DNA of 64,000 nt from Paenibacillus kobensis NBRC 15729 (lineage in GTDB: Bacteria > Bacillota > Bacilli > Paenibacillales > Paenibacillaceae): contig NZ_BILZ01000011.1 in the NCBI RefSeq assembly GCF_004000825.1, positions 45,779-109,778 on the forward strand, in the 5' to 3' direction. The notes beneath the pieces were generated by a model, which was given only the letters and a program-made list of their open reading frames with translations, had not been told where the DNA came from and did not search any database. Shown in pieces: positions 55,601-63,984 of this stretch (positions are counted from its first letter, which is position 1; each line of letters starts with the position of its first letter). The position numbers and the translations under genes are program-made.

Positions 55601-56399
55601 GGCAGCAGGAGACATCGTACGCTTCTCGCTTTCGATCGCGGGTGCTGACGGCAAGGAGCATAAGCTGGACGTCTTCGAACAGCCGGCCATGCTGTCGTTC
55701 CATGCGCACGCGGCCGATGAACATGCCGTAACCGGCATTTACTACATCGGAGATGACGGCTCGCTGCATTACGTTCGCGGCATGCAAGAGAGCGGCATGA
55801 TGACCGCAGAAGTGAGCCACTTCAGCGTATACGGTTTATTGAACTTTGCGAAGCCGTTCCAAGACGTCCCTGACGGGCACTGGGCGTCGGATGCAATCAA
55901 GAAGCTGACAGCTCAAGGCATCATCCAAGGCGTAGACGAAGGCCGGTTCGCTCCGTCGGCACAAGTGACCCGTGCTCAATTCGCCGTGCTGCTTGCGCGT
56001 GCGCTTGGACTGCAGCCGGGAGAGAGTGTACGCTTCAACGACGTCGATCCGTCATCTGCGTATGCTAGTGCAATTGCTGCAGTGACCGAAGCGGGAATCG
56101 TGAATGGACGAAGCGAGACGTCGTTCGCTCCGAAAGAAGCGATAACGCGGGAAGAGATTACGGTCATGCTCATGCGTGCTTATGCTTATGAGACAGACCG
56201 TACAGACGAGGAGAGCGGACACCACCAATATGCGGATCAATCTTCCATATCAGCTTGGGCGCAGGCTGCGGTGAATGCGGCGCATTCGCTCGGCGTGATT
56301 CAAGGGCGCGGCGACAATCTATTCGTGCCGCAGGGAACGGCTACGCGCGCGGAGAGCGCGATGCTCATTGTACGGCTGCTTGACCTTTTAGAAGCATAA
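52671..56399 (+). CDS. SLH-anchored GH5 endo-glucanase with tandem CBM17/28-like modules
   Basis: 1242 residues. Signal peptide about 1-32. The GH5 catalytic domain (about 60-385) has RLAMYVGEGGY, the acid/base Glu in YELANEPS (about 194) and the nucleophile Glu in FSTEWGTS (about 303). Two beta-sandwich modules follow: NFDDGTTQGFGVNSDSP onward (about 400-580) and a second (about 587-771) ending GRMYVDNIRF. They resemble the CBM17/CBM28 pair of alkaline Bacillus cellulases. Then come an FN3 module (about 772-863), an unrecognised domain (about 870-1060) and three SLH repeats (about 1062-1242) for wall anchoring. ATG 52671 after AGGAGG. Acts outside the cell on cellulose or mixed beta-glucan. 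Confidence 0.92.
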   Translation: MRASKVNRLWIVMLIAALVAAYLPVVSSAAPNPELGPAEAHSAAGDPLLKAPGKKPSAAGALHIIEQDGKKTLGDKDGNPIQLRGMSTHGLQWFPEIINDNAFAALADDWNSNIIRLAMYVGEGGYASNPALNKQRVMNGIDYAIANDLYVIVDWHVHSPGNPNADVYSGAMDFFKEISEKYPNNPNLVYELANEPSSNDGGVAGGGVTNDAAGWQAVKSYAEPIIKMLRDSGNDNLVIVGSPNWSQRPDLAADNPINDGNTAYTVHFYTGTHQPSSNSEDRGNVMSNVRYALEHGAAVFSTEWGTSEASGNNGPYLDEADVWLRFLNENNISWTNWSLTNKNETSAAFMPLELGKQNATDLNPGDDQVWAPRELSLSGEYVRARIKGIAYEPIDRTVKESYNTVIWNFDDGTTQGFGVNSDSPVKTVTLSNTSNGLSIAGLGTGNDVSASNFWGNPRLSADGTAIHPNVLGAEKLTMDVIAPSKTTVAIAAVPQSSSAGWANPKRAVQVTPEQFVQQEDGSYKATVTITADDAPNLQAIASHATDNVMTNLILFIGTASGADSIVLDNIAVSGNRAVVEQPVVHAPLGTAALPSTFEGEEATRQGWNWDGGSGVKSALTIEQANGSGALSWETVYPDVKPTDGWASAPRLILSGINAMRGLHDRLAFDFYIDPVRASEGAISINLAFAPPALGYWAQAAANVNVPLDKLNTLQRTPEGLYYVPVSFDLTNIADNKVIGLDTLLRDITLVMADAGSNFQGRMYVDNIRFDSVPSAPTGLTAAAGNGQVVLNWDASAAGGLTYSVKRSTEQGASYATVTSSVYGSTSYTDAGLTNGVKYYYVVTASNKAGESAPSSEASATPYSSNVYVSSAPAPANTEEDWFDLPSAGSDGVVKVAVDGAFRIHANDEALAGAKAVEFTSGMTSVRIPAAVIRQLQSLISGPELAKAAIVLRMAPLSASERAALLEQAGEVNGADLTAAGDIVRFSLSIAGADGKEHKLDVFEQPAMLSFHAHAADEHAVTGIYYIGDDGSLHYVRGMQESGMMTAEVSHFSVYGLLNFAKPFQDVPDGHWASDAIKKLTAQGIIQGVDEGRFAPSAQVTRAQFAVLLARALGLQPGESVRFNDVDPSSAYASAIAAVTEAGIVNGRSETSFAPKEAITREEITVMLMRAYAYETDRTDEESGHHQYADQSSISAWAQAAVNAAHSLGVIQGRGDNLFVPQGTATRAESAMLIVRLLDLLEA

Positions 56400-56403
56400 A
56401 ATG

Positions 56404-56448
56404 AGCTTGTCGGCGGTTCAGCGATGAACCTCTGACAAGCTTTTTTTT
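56404..56448 (+). terminator. Cellulase terminator
   Basis: AGCTTGTC and CGGTTC pair with GAAC and GACAAGCT, then eight T. Confidence 0.85.
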
Positions 56449-56697
56449 GTTTCGGTAGTTCGCTTCAACTGACGGCGCTGACGAACCGGATGGTCCAAGT
56501 GATGAACGAGCCGGAAAGCATCGTGAACCATTTCAAAGTATAAGCAAGTTAATAGAACAAGCGTCGAGACGGATAACTCGGCGCTTGTCTTTTTGTGCCG
56601 GGGGAGAGTTGGTCTTAGACAAGATGCCGTTCGCATAACGATAAGCATTAGGGCGAATAAAGGGAGCATCCCGCGTCTGAATAGGAGGCAGGAGCCA

Positions 56698-56856
56698 ATG
56701 GAGTCGTTCGGAAGAGGCTGTTTATATATTATTGTTGGTATCATTGTGCTAGTGTTGATTGCCTTCTTCATTGGAGGGACGCTTACGATCCCATGGTATA
56801 TTCTGATCCCGCTTATTATATTGGCTTTCTGGGCGGCGTCTAAGAGGAGCAAGTGA
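56698..56856 (+). CDS. Small two-helix membrane peptide
   Basis: 52 residues. Two hydrophobic stretches (LYIIVGIIVLVLIAFFIGG and IPWYILIPLIILAFWAA) with a basic C-terminus. The ATG at 56698 follows AGGAGGCAGG, a strong site. It is 98 bases upstream of the CobW-type gene, in the same direction. Too short for a family call; such peptides often modulate a transporter or an envelope enzyme. Confidence 0.65.
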   Translation: MESFGRGCLYIIVGIIVLVLIAFFIGGTLTIPWYILIPLIILAFWAASKRSK

Positions 56857-56954
56857 GCAGCAGGGCGGGGCGCTTTGCGTCTCGCTTCTTTTTCATATAC
56901 GATGTTAGGAATAGACTGACGTTATGTAATGCGAGAGAGGGACGGGGAAGACGA

Positions 56955-58022
56955 ATGGCCAATAGGGAGAAACAAGCTGCGGTTGAAGTGCATGTGTTGA
57001 CTGGGTTTCTGGGAAGCGGCAAGACGACGCTCCTGAAGCGTCTGCTGGATGAGTATGAAGCGCAGGGGAAGAAAGCGGCGGTCGTCATGAACGAGATTGG
57101 CGACGTTAATTTGGACGGGCTTGAGGTTGAATCGGCTGTGCCGATGGCGGAGATGCTGGGCGGCTGCATCTGTTGTTCGATCCAAGGAGATCTGAGTCTG
57201 GAACTGAAGCTGCTGATCGATGAGCATTCGCCGGATGTCGTATTGATCGAAGCGACGGGAGCCGCTAATCCGTTCGAATTGATCGATGGATTGACGGAGA
57301 CGGCGATGTATACGCACGTCGAGCTGAAATCGGTCATCGCCGTTATCGATGGGCCTGAGCTGCTTGCCCGTAGACGGACCGGCGGGCAGACGTTCCGATT
57401 AATGAAGGAACAGATCCGCTGCGGCACGCAGCTGCTGCTTAATAAGTCAGATAAGCTTGCAGGAGACGAGCTGATCGAGGCGGAGCAATTGATCCGCGAA
57501 TTGAACGGCTATGCGCCGATGATCGCGACGGTTCGCTGCATGGTCGACCGCGACTGGCTCGTTAGTCTGGCAGAATCGGGGGCGGTGCCCGGCAAGCGGT
57601 CTGCTGCCGGCAATGGCGGCGGCGGTTCGCAGGATGCTCATGAGCATGACTGCGGGCCGGACTGCGGCCATGACCACTCTCACCACCATCATCACCATAC
57701 GGAGGCGGGGGCAAATCATTCGCACAGCAGTCATGAACATGTGATGGCGTTGACTTATTATTTGGACGGGCCGGTGGACAGTTATAAGTTCGAGGAGCTG
57801 CTGAAATCGCTGCCGGACAACGTATACCGGGCGAAAGGCGTCGTGACGTTCGAAGGCGGCGAGACAGCGAGCCGGTTTCTATTCCAATATGCTTACAAAG
57901 AGACCGATTTCATTCGAATAACACCGCAAGGGAAAGTATTCGATGTCGCGGTGTTTATCGGCGAGCATTTCTCCAAGGACGAGCTGCTTCAGCGGCTGAA
58001 GCTGTTGAACCTGTCCGAGTAG
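56955..58022 (+). CDS. CobW/ZNG1-family GTPase, probable metal chaperone
   Basis: 355 residues. The P-loop GFLGSGKTTLL is at about 15-25 and the metal-binding GGCICCS (CXCC) at about 70-76. EATGAANP and LLNKSDKL follow. A His/Cys/Asp-rich insert (about 225-262: HEHDCGPDCGHDHSHHHHHH) lies between the GTPase and the CobW C-terminal domain. This family transfers zinc or cobalt to client enzymes, often under metal limitation. No Zur box was identified upstream. The ATG at 56955 follows GGGGAAG, and the upstream open stretch is not needed. The next gene encodes a secreted His-containing protein, hinting at a shared link to metals. Confidence 0.88.
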   Translation: MANREKQAAVEVHVLTGFLGSGKTTLLKRLLDEYEAQGKKAAVVMNEIGDVNLDGLEVESAVPMAEMLGGCICCSIQGDLSLELKLLIDEHSPDVVLIEATGAANPFELIDGLTETAMYTHVELKSVIAVIDGPELLARRRTGGQTFRLMKEQIRCGTQLLLNKSDKLAGDELIEAEQLIRELNGYAPMIATVRCMVDRDWLVSLAESGAVPGKRSAAGNGGGGSQDAHEHDCGPDCGHDHSHHHHHHTEAGANHSHSSHEHVMALTYYLDGPVDSYKFEELLKSLPDNVYRAKGVVTFEGGETASRFLFQYAYKETDFIRITPQGKVFDVAVFIGEHFSKDELLQRLKLLNLSE

Positions 58023-58109
58023 CGATATGTCTATATCGCACGAGAAGGCTGCATAACAATTGGCAATAAAGCCCATACTAACCGTGATTCCACAACGGGA
58101 GGTATGCAT

Positions 58110-58676
58110 ATGACATGGAGAAAGCAAGGATTGGCGCTTGGGATAGCCGCTTCGATGCTGCTGACCGCCGTGCCGGTCTTCGCGGCCCCGTCCGCTCCGT
58201 CCGGAGCGCCGGAAGCGGATTCGAATCACCAGGCAGAGCAGAGCCAACAGGCAGAAGGCTGGGGCCATGGCCATGGCCGCCACGACGAACGCCATCAGCT
58301 CGAACGGCTGCGTTATATCGCGAATTACTTCGGCATTGAGACCGACGGTAAAGACAGCAAGCAGCTGTTCGAAGAAATTAAAGCGGCCAAGAAGGCGAAT
58401 CCGCAAAAGTGGGAGTCGTTCAAAGCTGAGCACCGCGCCAAATTCGAGGAGCGCCTGAAAGAAGCGGCCCGCTATTTCAACATCCCGACAGAAGGCAAAT
58501 CGGTTGAACAGTTGCATAAGGAAGTGAAGGCGGCGCGCGAGTTGAATCCGGACAAATGGCGTGCGTTCATTATGGAGAAGCGCGCACAGCATGATGCAAG
58601 CAAGCGCGGCAATCTGCCGGAGCAGCCCAAGGACAGCGGCCAGCCGCCGAAGCAGGAGAAGGGAAGCAACGCTTAA
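58110..58676 (+). CDS. Secreted repeat protein with His/Gly cluster
   Basis: 188 residues. Signal peptide 1-26 (LALGIAASMLLTAVPVFAA). A GHGHGRHDERH cluster (about 53-63) may bind metal. Then two similar helical repeats: IANYFGIETDGKDSKQLFEE and AARYFNIPTEGKSVEQLHKE, each continuing into KAAxxxNPxKW. The C-terminus is Pro/Lys/Gln-rich. I start at ATG 58110 because GGGAGG is only one base from the ATG at 58104. The repeat looks like short wall- or envelope-associated repeats seen in Paenibacillus proteins, but I cannot name the family. Confidence 0.6.
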   Translation: MTWRKQGLALGIAASMLLTAVPVFAAPSAPSGAPEADSNHQAEQSQQAEGWGHGHGRHDERHQLERLRYIANYFGIETDGKDSKQLFEEIKAAKKANPQKWESFKAEHRAKFEERLKEAARYFNIPTEGKSVEQLHKEVKAARELNPDKWRAFIMEKRAQHDASKRGNLPEQPKDSGQPPKQEKGSNA

Positions 58677-58691
58677 TGTAAAGTTTACTTG

Positions 58692-58741
58692 AGCCTTTGC
58701 AGACGGACAGATGTTATCTGTTCGGATGCAGAGGCTTTTTT
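58692..58741 (+). terminator. Terminator of the secreted repeat protein gene
   Basis: AGCCT, TGCA and ACAGAT pair with ATCTGT, TGCA and AGGCT, then six T. Confidence 0.85.
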
Positions 58742-58814
58742 GCTGCATTGACACCATGTCTGGAAGGGACTACCATGAGAAAAATACGAACTTATACATA
58801 TGGAGGTATTGCGT

Positions 58815-60185
58815 GTGAATAAAGAAATGCTTTCCGAACGCGTTCGGGTTACGCAACGACGGCTGCGTAAGGAGCTGATCGGCAGCGTGCTGGATGAGTT
58901 CGACGGACAGCTGATGGGATTGCCCCAGGACAAGAGGCTGCAAAAATACGCGAAGATGGCGGGGAGTCCGTTTTCGTTTTATCGGGGGAGCGCCTATTTG
59001 TTTTATTTCGACGTCAGCCGGGAATGGTTTCCGTACCATACTTCTCCTGAACGGCCGACGTGGATTCAGGGGGATTTGCATTTCGAAAATTTCGGAGCGT
59101 TTCGCAGCGAAGACGGCCGGATCGTATATGATGTCAACGATTTCGATGAAGGCTATCTCGGTTCGTATTTGTACGATTTGCTTAGAATGTCGGTCAGCAT
59201 AGCGTTGGTTTGCCGAACCAAGCAGATCGAGGAGGACGGACAGAAGAATGCGATCACCACGTATTTGGAAGCGTACGCCAATCAGATTCGCCGATTTGCG
59301 AAACACAAGGACGACCCGCGTACGCTAGTCTTTGACAAGGACAGGACGTCAGGTCTAATACGCAAGCTGTTGAAAAAGACGGAGAAGCGGTTGGCGTCGC
59401 AGTTTTTGGAAGGCGTAACCACATTGACTCGCTCGGCAAGGCGGTTTACGAAGTCGGATGAGATCCGCCCGGTTACGAAGGCAGAGCGCCGACAGCTGGA
59501 GGACAGCTGGCAGCATTACTTGGCGTCGCTGGCGACGGGCACCAAACGCCCTGACGGGTACTACGCGATCAAAGACGTTGCGGTGAAGCACGGCTCCGGT
59601 ACCGCGTCCATTGGATTGGACCGCTATTACGTCCTTATCGAGGGCGAAGGCGGTGCACATGCTTTAGACGATATTATCATCGAGGTGAAAGAAGTACGAG
59701 CCCCTGTGCCAGCGTATTTCATGCCTTATAACGAAACTTTCTGGACATATTTCGGCCATCAGGGCAAGCGGGTTATTGCTACGCAGCAGGCCATGCATCA
59801 TATGGCTGACCCTTATTTAGGTTATTTGACGATGGATGAACGGGATTATTACGTAAGAGAACGGTCTTCTTACAAGAAGCGGCTTAAGGCCGATAAGTTG
59901 GCGGAAACAGAGGACTGGATGCCGGTGCTCGATTGTATGGGACGGATCACGGCAAAGCTTCATGCGCGGGCGGATGCGGACATCGAGCACGGGCTGATGC
60001 CATACCATAGCGAGGATGAGATTCTTCAGGCCATCGGACCCGATACGGATGCTTTTTGCGATTATATCGCCCATTGGGCCATTTCATACGCACATCAGGT
60101 AGAGGAAGATTACGCGTTGTTCACAGAATGGCTCGGCGAGCGGAAAGAAAACCGGCATCAGACCGTCGCTCACAATGAAGCCTAG
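58815..60185 (+). CDS. DUF2252-family protein
   Basis: 456 residues. Contains SPFSFYRGSAYLFYFD near the N-terminus, WIQGDLHFENFGAF and YDVNDFDEGYLGSYLYDLLR. These are the DUF2252 signature, which recalls kinase-like or aminoglycoside-phosphotransferase-like folds (GDLHxxN and DFD). The substrate is unknown. The start is GTG 58815 with TGGAGG eight bases before it; ATG 58800 overlaps that site. Stands alone, followed by a terminator. Confidence 0.8.
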   Translation: MNKEMLSERVRVTQRRLRKELIGSVLDEFDGQLMGLPQDKRLQKYAKMAGSPFSFYRGSAYLFYFDVSREWFPYHTSPERPTWIQGDLHFENFGAFRSEDGRIVYDVNDFDEGYLGSYLYDLLRMSVSIALVCRTKQIEEDGQKNAITTYLEAYANQIRRFAKHKDDPRTLVFDKDRTSGLIRKLLKKTEKRLASQFLEGVTTLTRSARRFTKSDEIRPVTKAERRQLEDSWQHYLASLATGTKRPDGYYAIKDVAVKHGSGTASIGLDRYYVLIEGEGGAHALDDIIIEVKEVRAPVPAYFMPYNETFWTYFGHQGKRVIATQQAMHHMADPYLGYLTMDERDYYVRERSSYKKRLKADKLAETEDWMPVLDCMGRITAKLHARADADIEHGLMPYHSEDEILQAIGPDTDAFCDYIAHWAISYAHQVEEDYALFTEWLGERKENRHQTVAHNEA

Positions 60186-60202
60186 GAGATACCGGCAGTA
60201 TC

Positions 60203-60235
60203 GAAAGAAGCCTCATTCGAGGTTTCTTTTTTTTA
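60203..60235 (+). terminator. Terminator of the DUF2252 gene
   Basis: AAAGAAGCCTC pairs with GAGGTTTCTTT around ATTC. Confidence 0.75.
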
Positions 60236-60378
60236 TTAATTTGATTTATATCGACTATCATGAATATTAATTTAATCTATAATAGTGACCCCATTATAAT
60301 TAGCTGTAGTGAAGTGCCGTCGGGTAGAGTTCCGCATCCGATGCCAAACCAATTGTTCGATGATGGGAGAGTTGAGGT

Positions 60379-61671
60379 ATGGAGGAAAGTACTGATTTCT
60401 TGAATTGGGATAGGACGCAATTAAACAAACATTATGAAGCTCTTAAAGAAAAATATGCGGGGTACAAGCACCAGGCCATGAAATTGGATATGTCCAGAGG
60501 TAAACCGTCTCCCGAACAGCTTGAACTTTCCATAAGCATGCTTGATATCGTCACATCCCGTGATCGATTAACCGCAATGGACGGTACGGATTGTCTCAAT
60601 TATGGAGGCGTCGACGGGATACCCGAAGCGAAACAATGGTTTGCATCAATGCTTGGCGTCCGTTCGAATGAAATCATAATCGGCGGTAATTCAAGCCTGA
60701 CGATGATGCACGATACGCTCAGCAGAGCGATGCTTCATGGCGTACGCGGCAGCGAGCAGCCGTGGGGAAAGCTTCCGGCCGTTAAATTTCTATGCCCAAG
60801 TCCAGGATACGACAGGCATTTCGCGATATGTGAGTTGTTGAACATTGAGATGATTACAGTGGATATGCTTCAGGATGGACCGGATATGGATGCTGTGGAG
60901 CAGCTTGTGAGCCAAGACGATACGATCAAAGGAATGTGGTGCGTTCCCAAATACAGCAATCCGGAAGGCATCACTTATTCGGATGAGACGGTTGACCGGC
61001 TTGCCAATATGACGACGAAAGCCGCCGATTTCAGAATTTTTTGGGATAACGCTTATGCCGTACATGATTTAACTGACCAACCTGATCATTTGAAAAATAT
61101 GCTGGATGCCTGTACAGATGCCGGAAATGCTGACCGTGTGTTCATGTTTTGCTCGACTTCCAAGGTTACTTTTCCTGGAGCCGGAGTTGCTGCTATGGCA
61201 GCAAGCGTCGACAATGTTAATGCGATTAGGAAACAGCTTGCCGTCCAGACGATCGGTCCTGATAAGATCAACCAACTGAGACATGTCCGGTTTCTCCAAG
61301 ATCTCGATCATTTGCGCGAACATATGAAACAACATGCGGCTATTCTGAAACCTAAATTTGATTTGGTTCTCAATAAATTGGAGTCGGAGTTAGGCGGGAA
61401 CAATATTGCGGCTTGGAACAGACCAAACGGAGGATATTTTATTAGTTTGAACACATGGGATGGTTGTGCCAAAGCCGTTGTTCAAATGGCTGCTGAAGCC
61501 GGCGTAACCTTGACTGAAGCCGGAGCAACATTCCCTTACGGCAATGATCCGCGTGACCGTAATATTCGAATCGCGCCTTCCTTCCCGTCTCTGAATGAAC
61601 TGGAGAAATCAATCGAGGTGCTGTGCATTTGTATCCAGTTGGCAAGCATCAATAAAATTTTAACGGCGTAG
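60379..61671 (+). CDS. PLP-dependent aminotransferase (aspartate aminotransferase, subgroup Ic)
   Basis: 430 residues. KLDMSRGKPSPEQLELS near the N-terminus, LNYGGVDGIPEAKQWF, IIGGNSSLTMMHD, PKYSNPEGITYS, FWDNAYAVHDL and the PLP Lys in CSTSKVTFPGAG (about 265) are all visible. This is the branch of fold type I enzymes (PF12897) characterised as aspartate transaminases. The start ATG follows GGGAGAGTTGAGG. AT-rich upstream region 60240-60378; I did not find a clear regulator site. Slightly lower GC than its neighbours. Confidence 0.85.
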   Translation: MEESTDFLNWDRTQLNKHYEALKEKYAGYKHQAMKLDMSRGKPSPEQLELSISMLDIVTSRDRLTAMDGTDCLNYGGVDGIPEAKQWFASMLGVRSNEIIIGGNSSLTMMHDTLSRAMLHGVRGSEQPWGKLPAVKFLCPSPGYDRHFAICELLNIEMITVDMLQDGPDMDAVEQLVSQDDTIKGMWCVPKYSNPEGITYSDETVDRLANMTTKAADFRIFWDNAYAVHDLTDQPDHLKNMLDACTDAGNADRVFMFCSTSKVTFPGAGVAAMAASVDNVNAIRKQLAVQTIGPDKINQLRHVRFLQDLDHLREHMKQHAAILKPKFDLVLNKLESELGGNNIAAWNRPNGGYFISLNTWDGCAKAVVQMAAEAGVTLTEAGATFPYGNDPRDRNIRIAPSFPSLNELEKSIEVLCICIQLASINKILTA

Positions 61672-61710
61672 AAGCAGGCATCCATCCGAGAGGCCTAAAC
61701 GTATGAAATG

Positions 61711-61746
61711 AAGAGAGTCCGGCCCAATGGGCAGGACTCTCTTTTT
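61711..61746. terminator. Bidirectional terminator between the aminotransferase and brxC
   Basis: AAGAGAGTCC and GGCCC pair with GGGC and GGACTCTCTT, then T. Confidence 0.85.
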
Positions 61747-61769
61747 GCGTATGGTCGGGAATCTATATG

Positions 61770-62108
61770 TTAATCAAGAACGGCAGTCATATGCGCTTTC
61801 GTAATCGACCAGTGGGAAGCGGCCCAGTGCTTTTCTTTGTTCTTGAAATAGATGACCTGCGGCGATTCATGCTTCACGCTCAATTCCTCGGCGATCTGGT
61901 TGGATACCGGACGGGATTCGATGACCTTAACCAATGTATAATCTACTTCTTGATTAGGCGAACCCGTGAGATAATCTTCATATTCTTTGAGCGCATTCGC
62001 GCTTACAGGGCAGGTCGTGCTGTGTTTCAAAATCACTTGACCGCGTTCAGCCGATTTGGCCACTAGTTCATTCCACTCTTCAAGAGTCGTAATCTCATGC
62101 CAGTTCAT
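61770..62108 (-). CDS. brxC: Monothiol bacilliredoxin-like protein YtxJ/BrxC
   Basis: 112 residues of thioredoxin-like fold. The active site is KHSTTCPVSANAL (single Cys in TCP motif), matching YtxJ, which removes bacillithiol from oxidised proteins. The start is ATG 62108 (MNWHEITTLEEW), with AGAAGG seven bases upstream; an ATG at 62126 overlaps the ribosome site. Supports a bacillithiol-producing Firmicute. Convergent with the aminotransferase. Confidence 0.88.
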   Translation of the reverse strand: MNWHEITTLEEWNELVAKSAERGQVILKHSTTCPVSANALKEYEDYLTGSPNQEVDYTLVKVIESRPVSNQIAEELSVKHESPQVIYFKNKEKHWAASHWSITKAHMTAVLD

Positions 62109-62409
62109 CTTCATACCTTCTTTCATTGGATGGTTTAAGATCTACTTACTAAACAAAAGTAAGGTAATTGAATATTACCATGTTCATATCTTTAGTCAAG
62201 TTAACAGGAGACGGGTGGTGCCCTTACGTATTATCTCCTGCAGAGTAGAACCTTATTTAATGGATCTGGTGAGCACATGGAGGCTGCTGCCCTTACGCTT
62301 CTTTTTTTGGACATTGTATGGTAAGGTCAGGTAGAGGTCATTGAAGATAGGTTGCAAGATCATTAGCGGCTTAATCATTTATTTTATGGATTCGGAGGAT
62401 GGATCTCCT

Positions 62410-63111
62410 ATGAACTATGAAGTGATGTACCAAGGCGCATTCGCGCTGCTGAAAGTAAAGCTTGACCGCGGCGAGACCGTGAAAGCGGAAAGCGGTGCGA
62501 TGGTATCGATGTCTCCGTCGATCGAAGTGTCCGGCACGACTGACGGCGGCATTATGCGCGGTCTTGGCCGAATGCTGAGCGGTGAGACGTTCTTCTTCCA
62601 AGAGCTGTCGGCTGCAAGAGGAAGCGGCGAAGTGCTGCTCGCTCCGTCTTCGATGGGCGATGTACAAGCAGTCGAGCTGGATGGCAGCTACCGGCTGCTC
62701 GTTCAGAAAGACGGGTTCCTGGCAGGAACGAGCGGCATCGAGGTCAATACGAAAATGCAAAACTTAAGCCGCGGCTTGCTGTCGGGCGAAGGATTTTTTA
62801 TCGTCGAAATTAGCGGCAGAGGTACGGTGTTCCTGTCTTCCTTCGGCGCGATTCATGCCATCAACCTCGGTCCGGGCGAAGAAATCGTCGTCGATAATGG
62901 ACATCTGGTCGCTTGGCCTGACTATATGAACTATACGATTGAGAAGGCGTCCAAAGGCTGGATGAACAGCTTGAAGAGCGGCGAAGGACTCGTCTGCCGG
63001 TTCCGCGGCGAAGGCGTCGTCCTTATTCAAAGCCGCAATCCCAAAGGCTTCGGCGGCTGGCTGAAAAAGCTGATTCCAGGCGGCGGCGGTGGCGGCGGCG
63101 GTTTCTTGTAA
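62410..63111 (+). CDS. AIM24-family protein (TIGR00266)
   Basis: 233 residues, rich in beta strands. VKAESGAMVSMSPSIEV, GIMRGLGRMLSGETFFFQELSA-like and LSRGLLSGEGFFIVEISGRG segments show the family's internal repeats. The C-terminus is a run of Gly after KKLIPGG. Family members form a beta-sandwich of unknown function, related to mitochondrial AIM24; some are linked to membrane stress. ATG 62410 follows GGAGG; an ATG at 62386 is an alternative. Ends at a strong terminator. Confidence 0.85.
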   Translation: MNYEVMYQGAFALLKVKLDRGETVKAESGAMVSMSPSIEVSGTTDGGIMRGLGRMLSGETFFFQELSAARGSGEVLLAPSSMGDVQAVELDGSYRLLVQKDGFLAGTSGIEVNTKMQNLSRGLLSGEGFFIVEISGRGTVFLSSFGAIHAINLGPGEEIVVDNGHLVAWPDYMNYTIEKASKGWMNSLKSGEGLVCRFRGEGVVLIQSRNPKGFGGWLKKLIPGGGGGGGGFL

Positions 63112-63157
63112 GTCGATCAATAGTATATTATAGATTGTTCATTTACACATGACGAAG

Positions 63158-63201
63158 AACGTCCTGTTAACCCTTATTCGAGGGTGAACAGGACGTTTTT
63201 T
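63158..63201 (+). terminator. Terminator of the AIM24 gene
   Basis: AACGTCCTGTT and ACCCT pair with AGGGT and AACAGGACGTT, then T. Confidence 0.85.
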
Positions 63202-63300
63202 ATTTGTGAGAAGTCAGCTTAGTGCGCAGTTCACACGGTAATATCCATCCCTGATGATACAAGTAAACGTTTGTTGTGAGGACGAGAGGAGGAAGAAAGA

Positions 63301-63984
63301 ATGAATGAGTTTGAGAAGCGGCATGCCGATTGGTTGGAAGGTCACCGAAAGAAAAGAAAAGGTGAGCGTCGAGGACGTCTGGAGCGTGGGCATGGTCACG
63401 GTGAGAAGTTGTTCTTGGAGCGGGTGTGGTGGACGATTTTCGGAAATTTAGACGGGCTGCATCCGGAATATGAAGTGGCCGATTGGCGGGGAAGGCCGAG
63501 CTTTATTGATCTAGTGTGGATTCGTGGACAGTATAAGTTTGCGTTCGAAATTAAAGGCTATGGCCCTCATGTACAGAACACGGACCGGACTCGTTAACGG
63601 AAGGAGCTTAATCGCGAAACATTTTTGACCATATTGGGATATAGAGTGATTGCCATACCTTATGACGATTTGGCTGAGCAGCCCGAACAAACGATTATGT
63701 TGATTAAAATGCTGCTGGCTCCGTTTAGTGCGGCGATTGATTCATCAGATGGCAAGTATACCAAGCTTGAACGCGATGTGCTGCTAGTCGCTTCTCGTTG
63801 TGATAAGCCGCTTCGTCCCATTGATCTGCTGGAAGTGCTGGGGATTGGTAGGAGAACAGCCGTCGCGACGCTGAAGTCGTTATGCTCGAAGGGGCGGTTT
63901 CGGCCTATCCCCGGCAAGTACGGTAAAAGAATTAGGCATTATGCGTTTATTCCATCATCAACAGACCATTGGGGGTTGTTTTGA
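63301..63984 (+). pseudogene. PD-(D/E)XK-nuclease-like gene with an in-frame stop (DUF559-type)
   Basis: The frame starts at ATG 63301 after GAGGAGG and runs NEFEKRHADWLEGHRKKRKG onward. FIDLVW and FAFEIKGYGPHV fit the catalytic Asp and Glu-x-Lys of this nuclease fold. A TAA at 63595-63597 follows NTDRTR, but the same frame then continues RKELNRETFLTILGYRVIAI to a natural TGA at 63982. In homologues I remember, a Tyr codon sits where the TAA is (DRTRY). The last 75 residues have a winged-helix look (GIGRRTAVATLKSL). So this is one gene of 228 codons broken by a nonsense change, or the site of a sequencing error. Confidence 0.75.
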
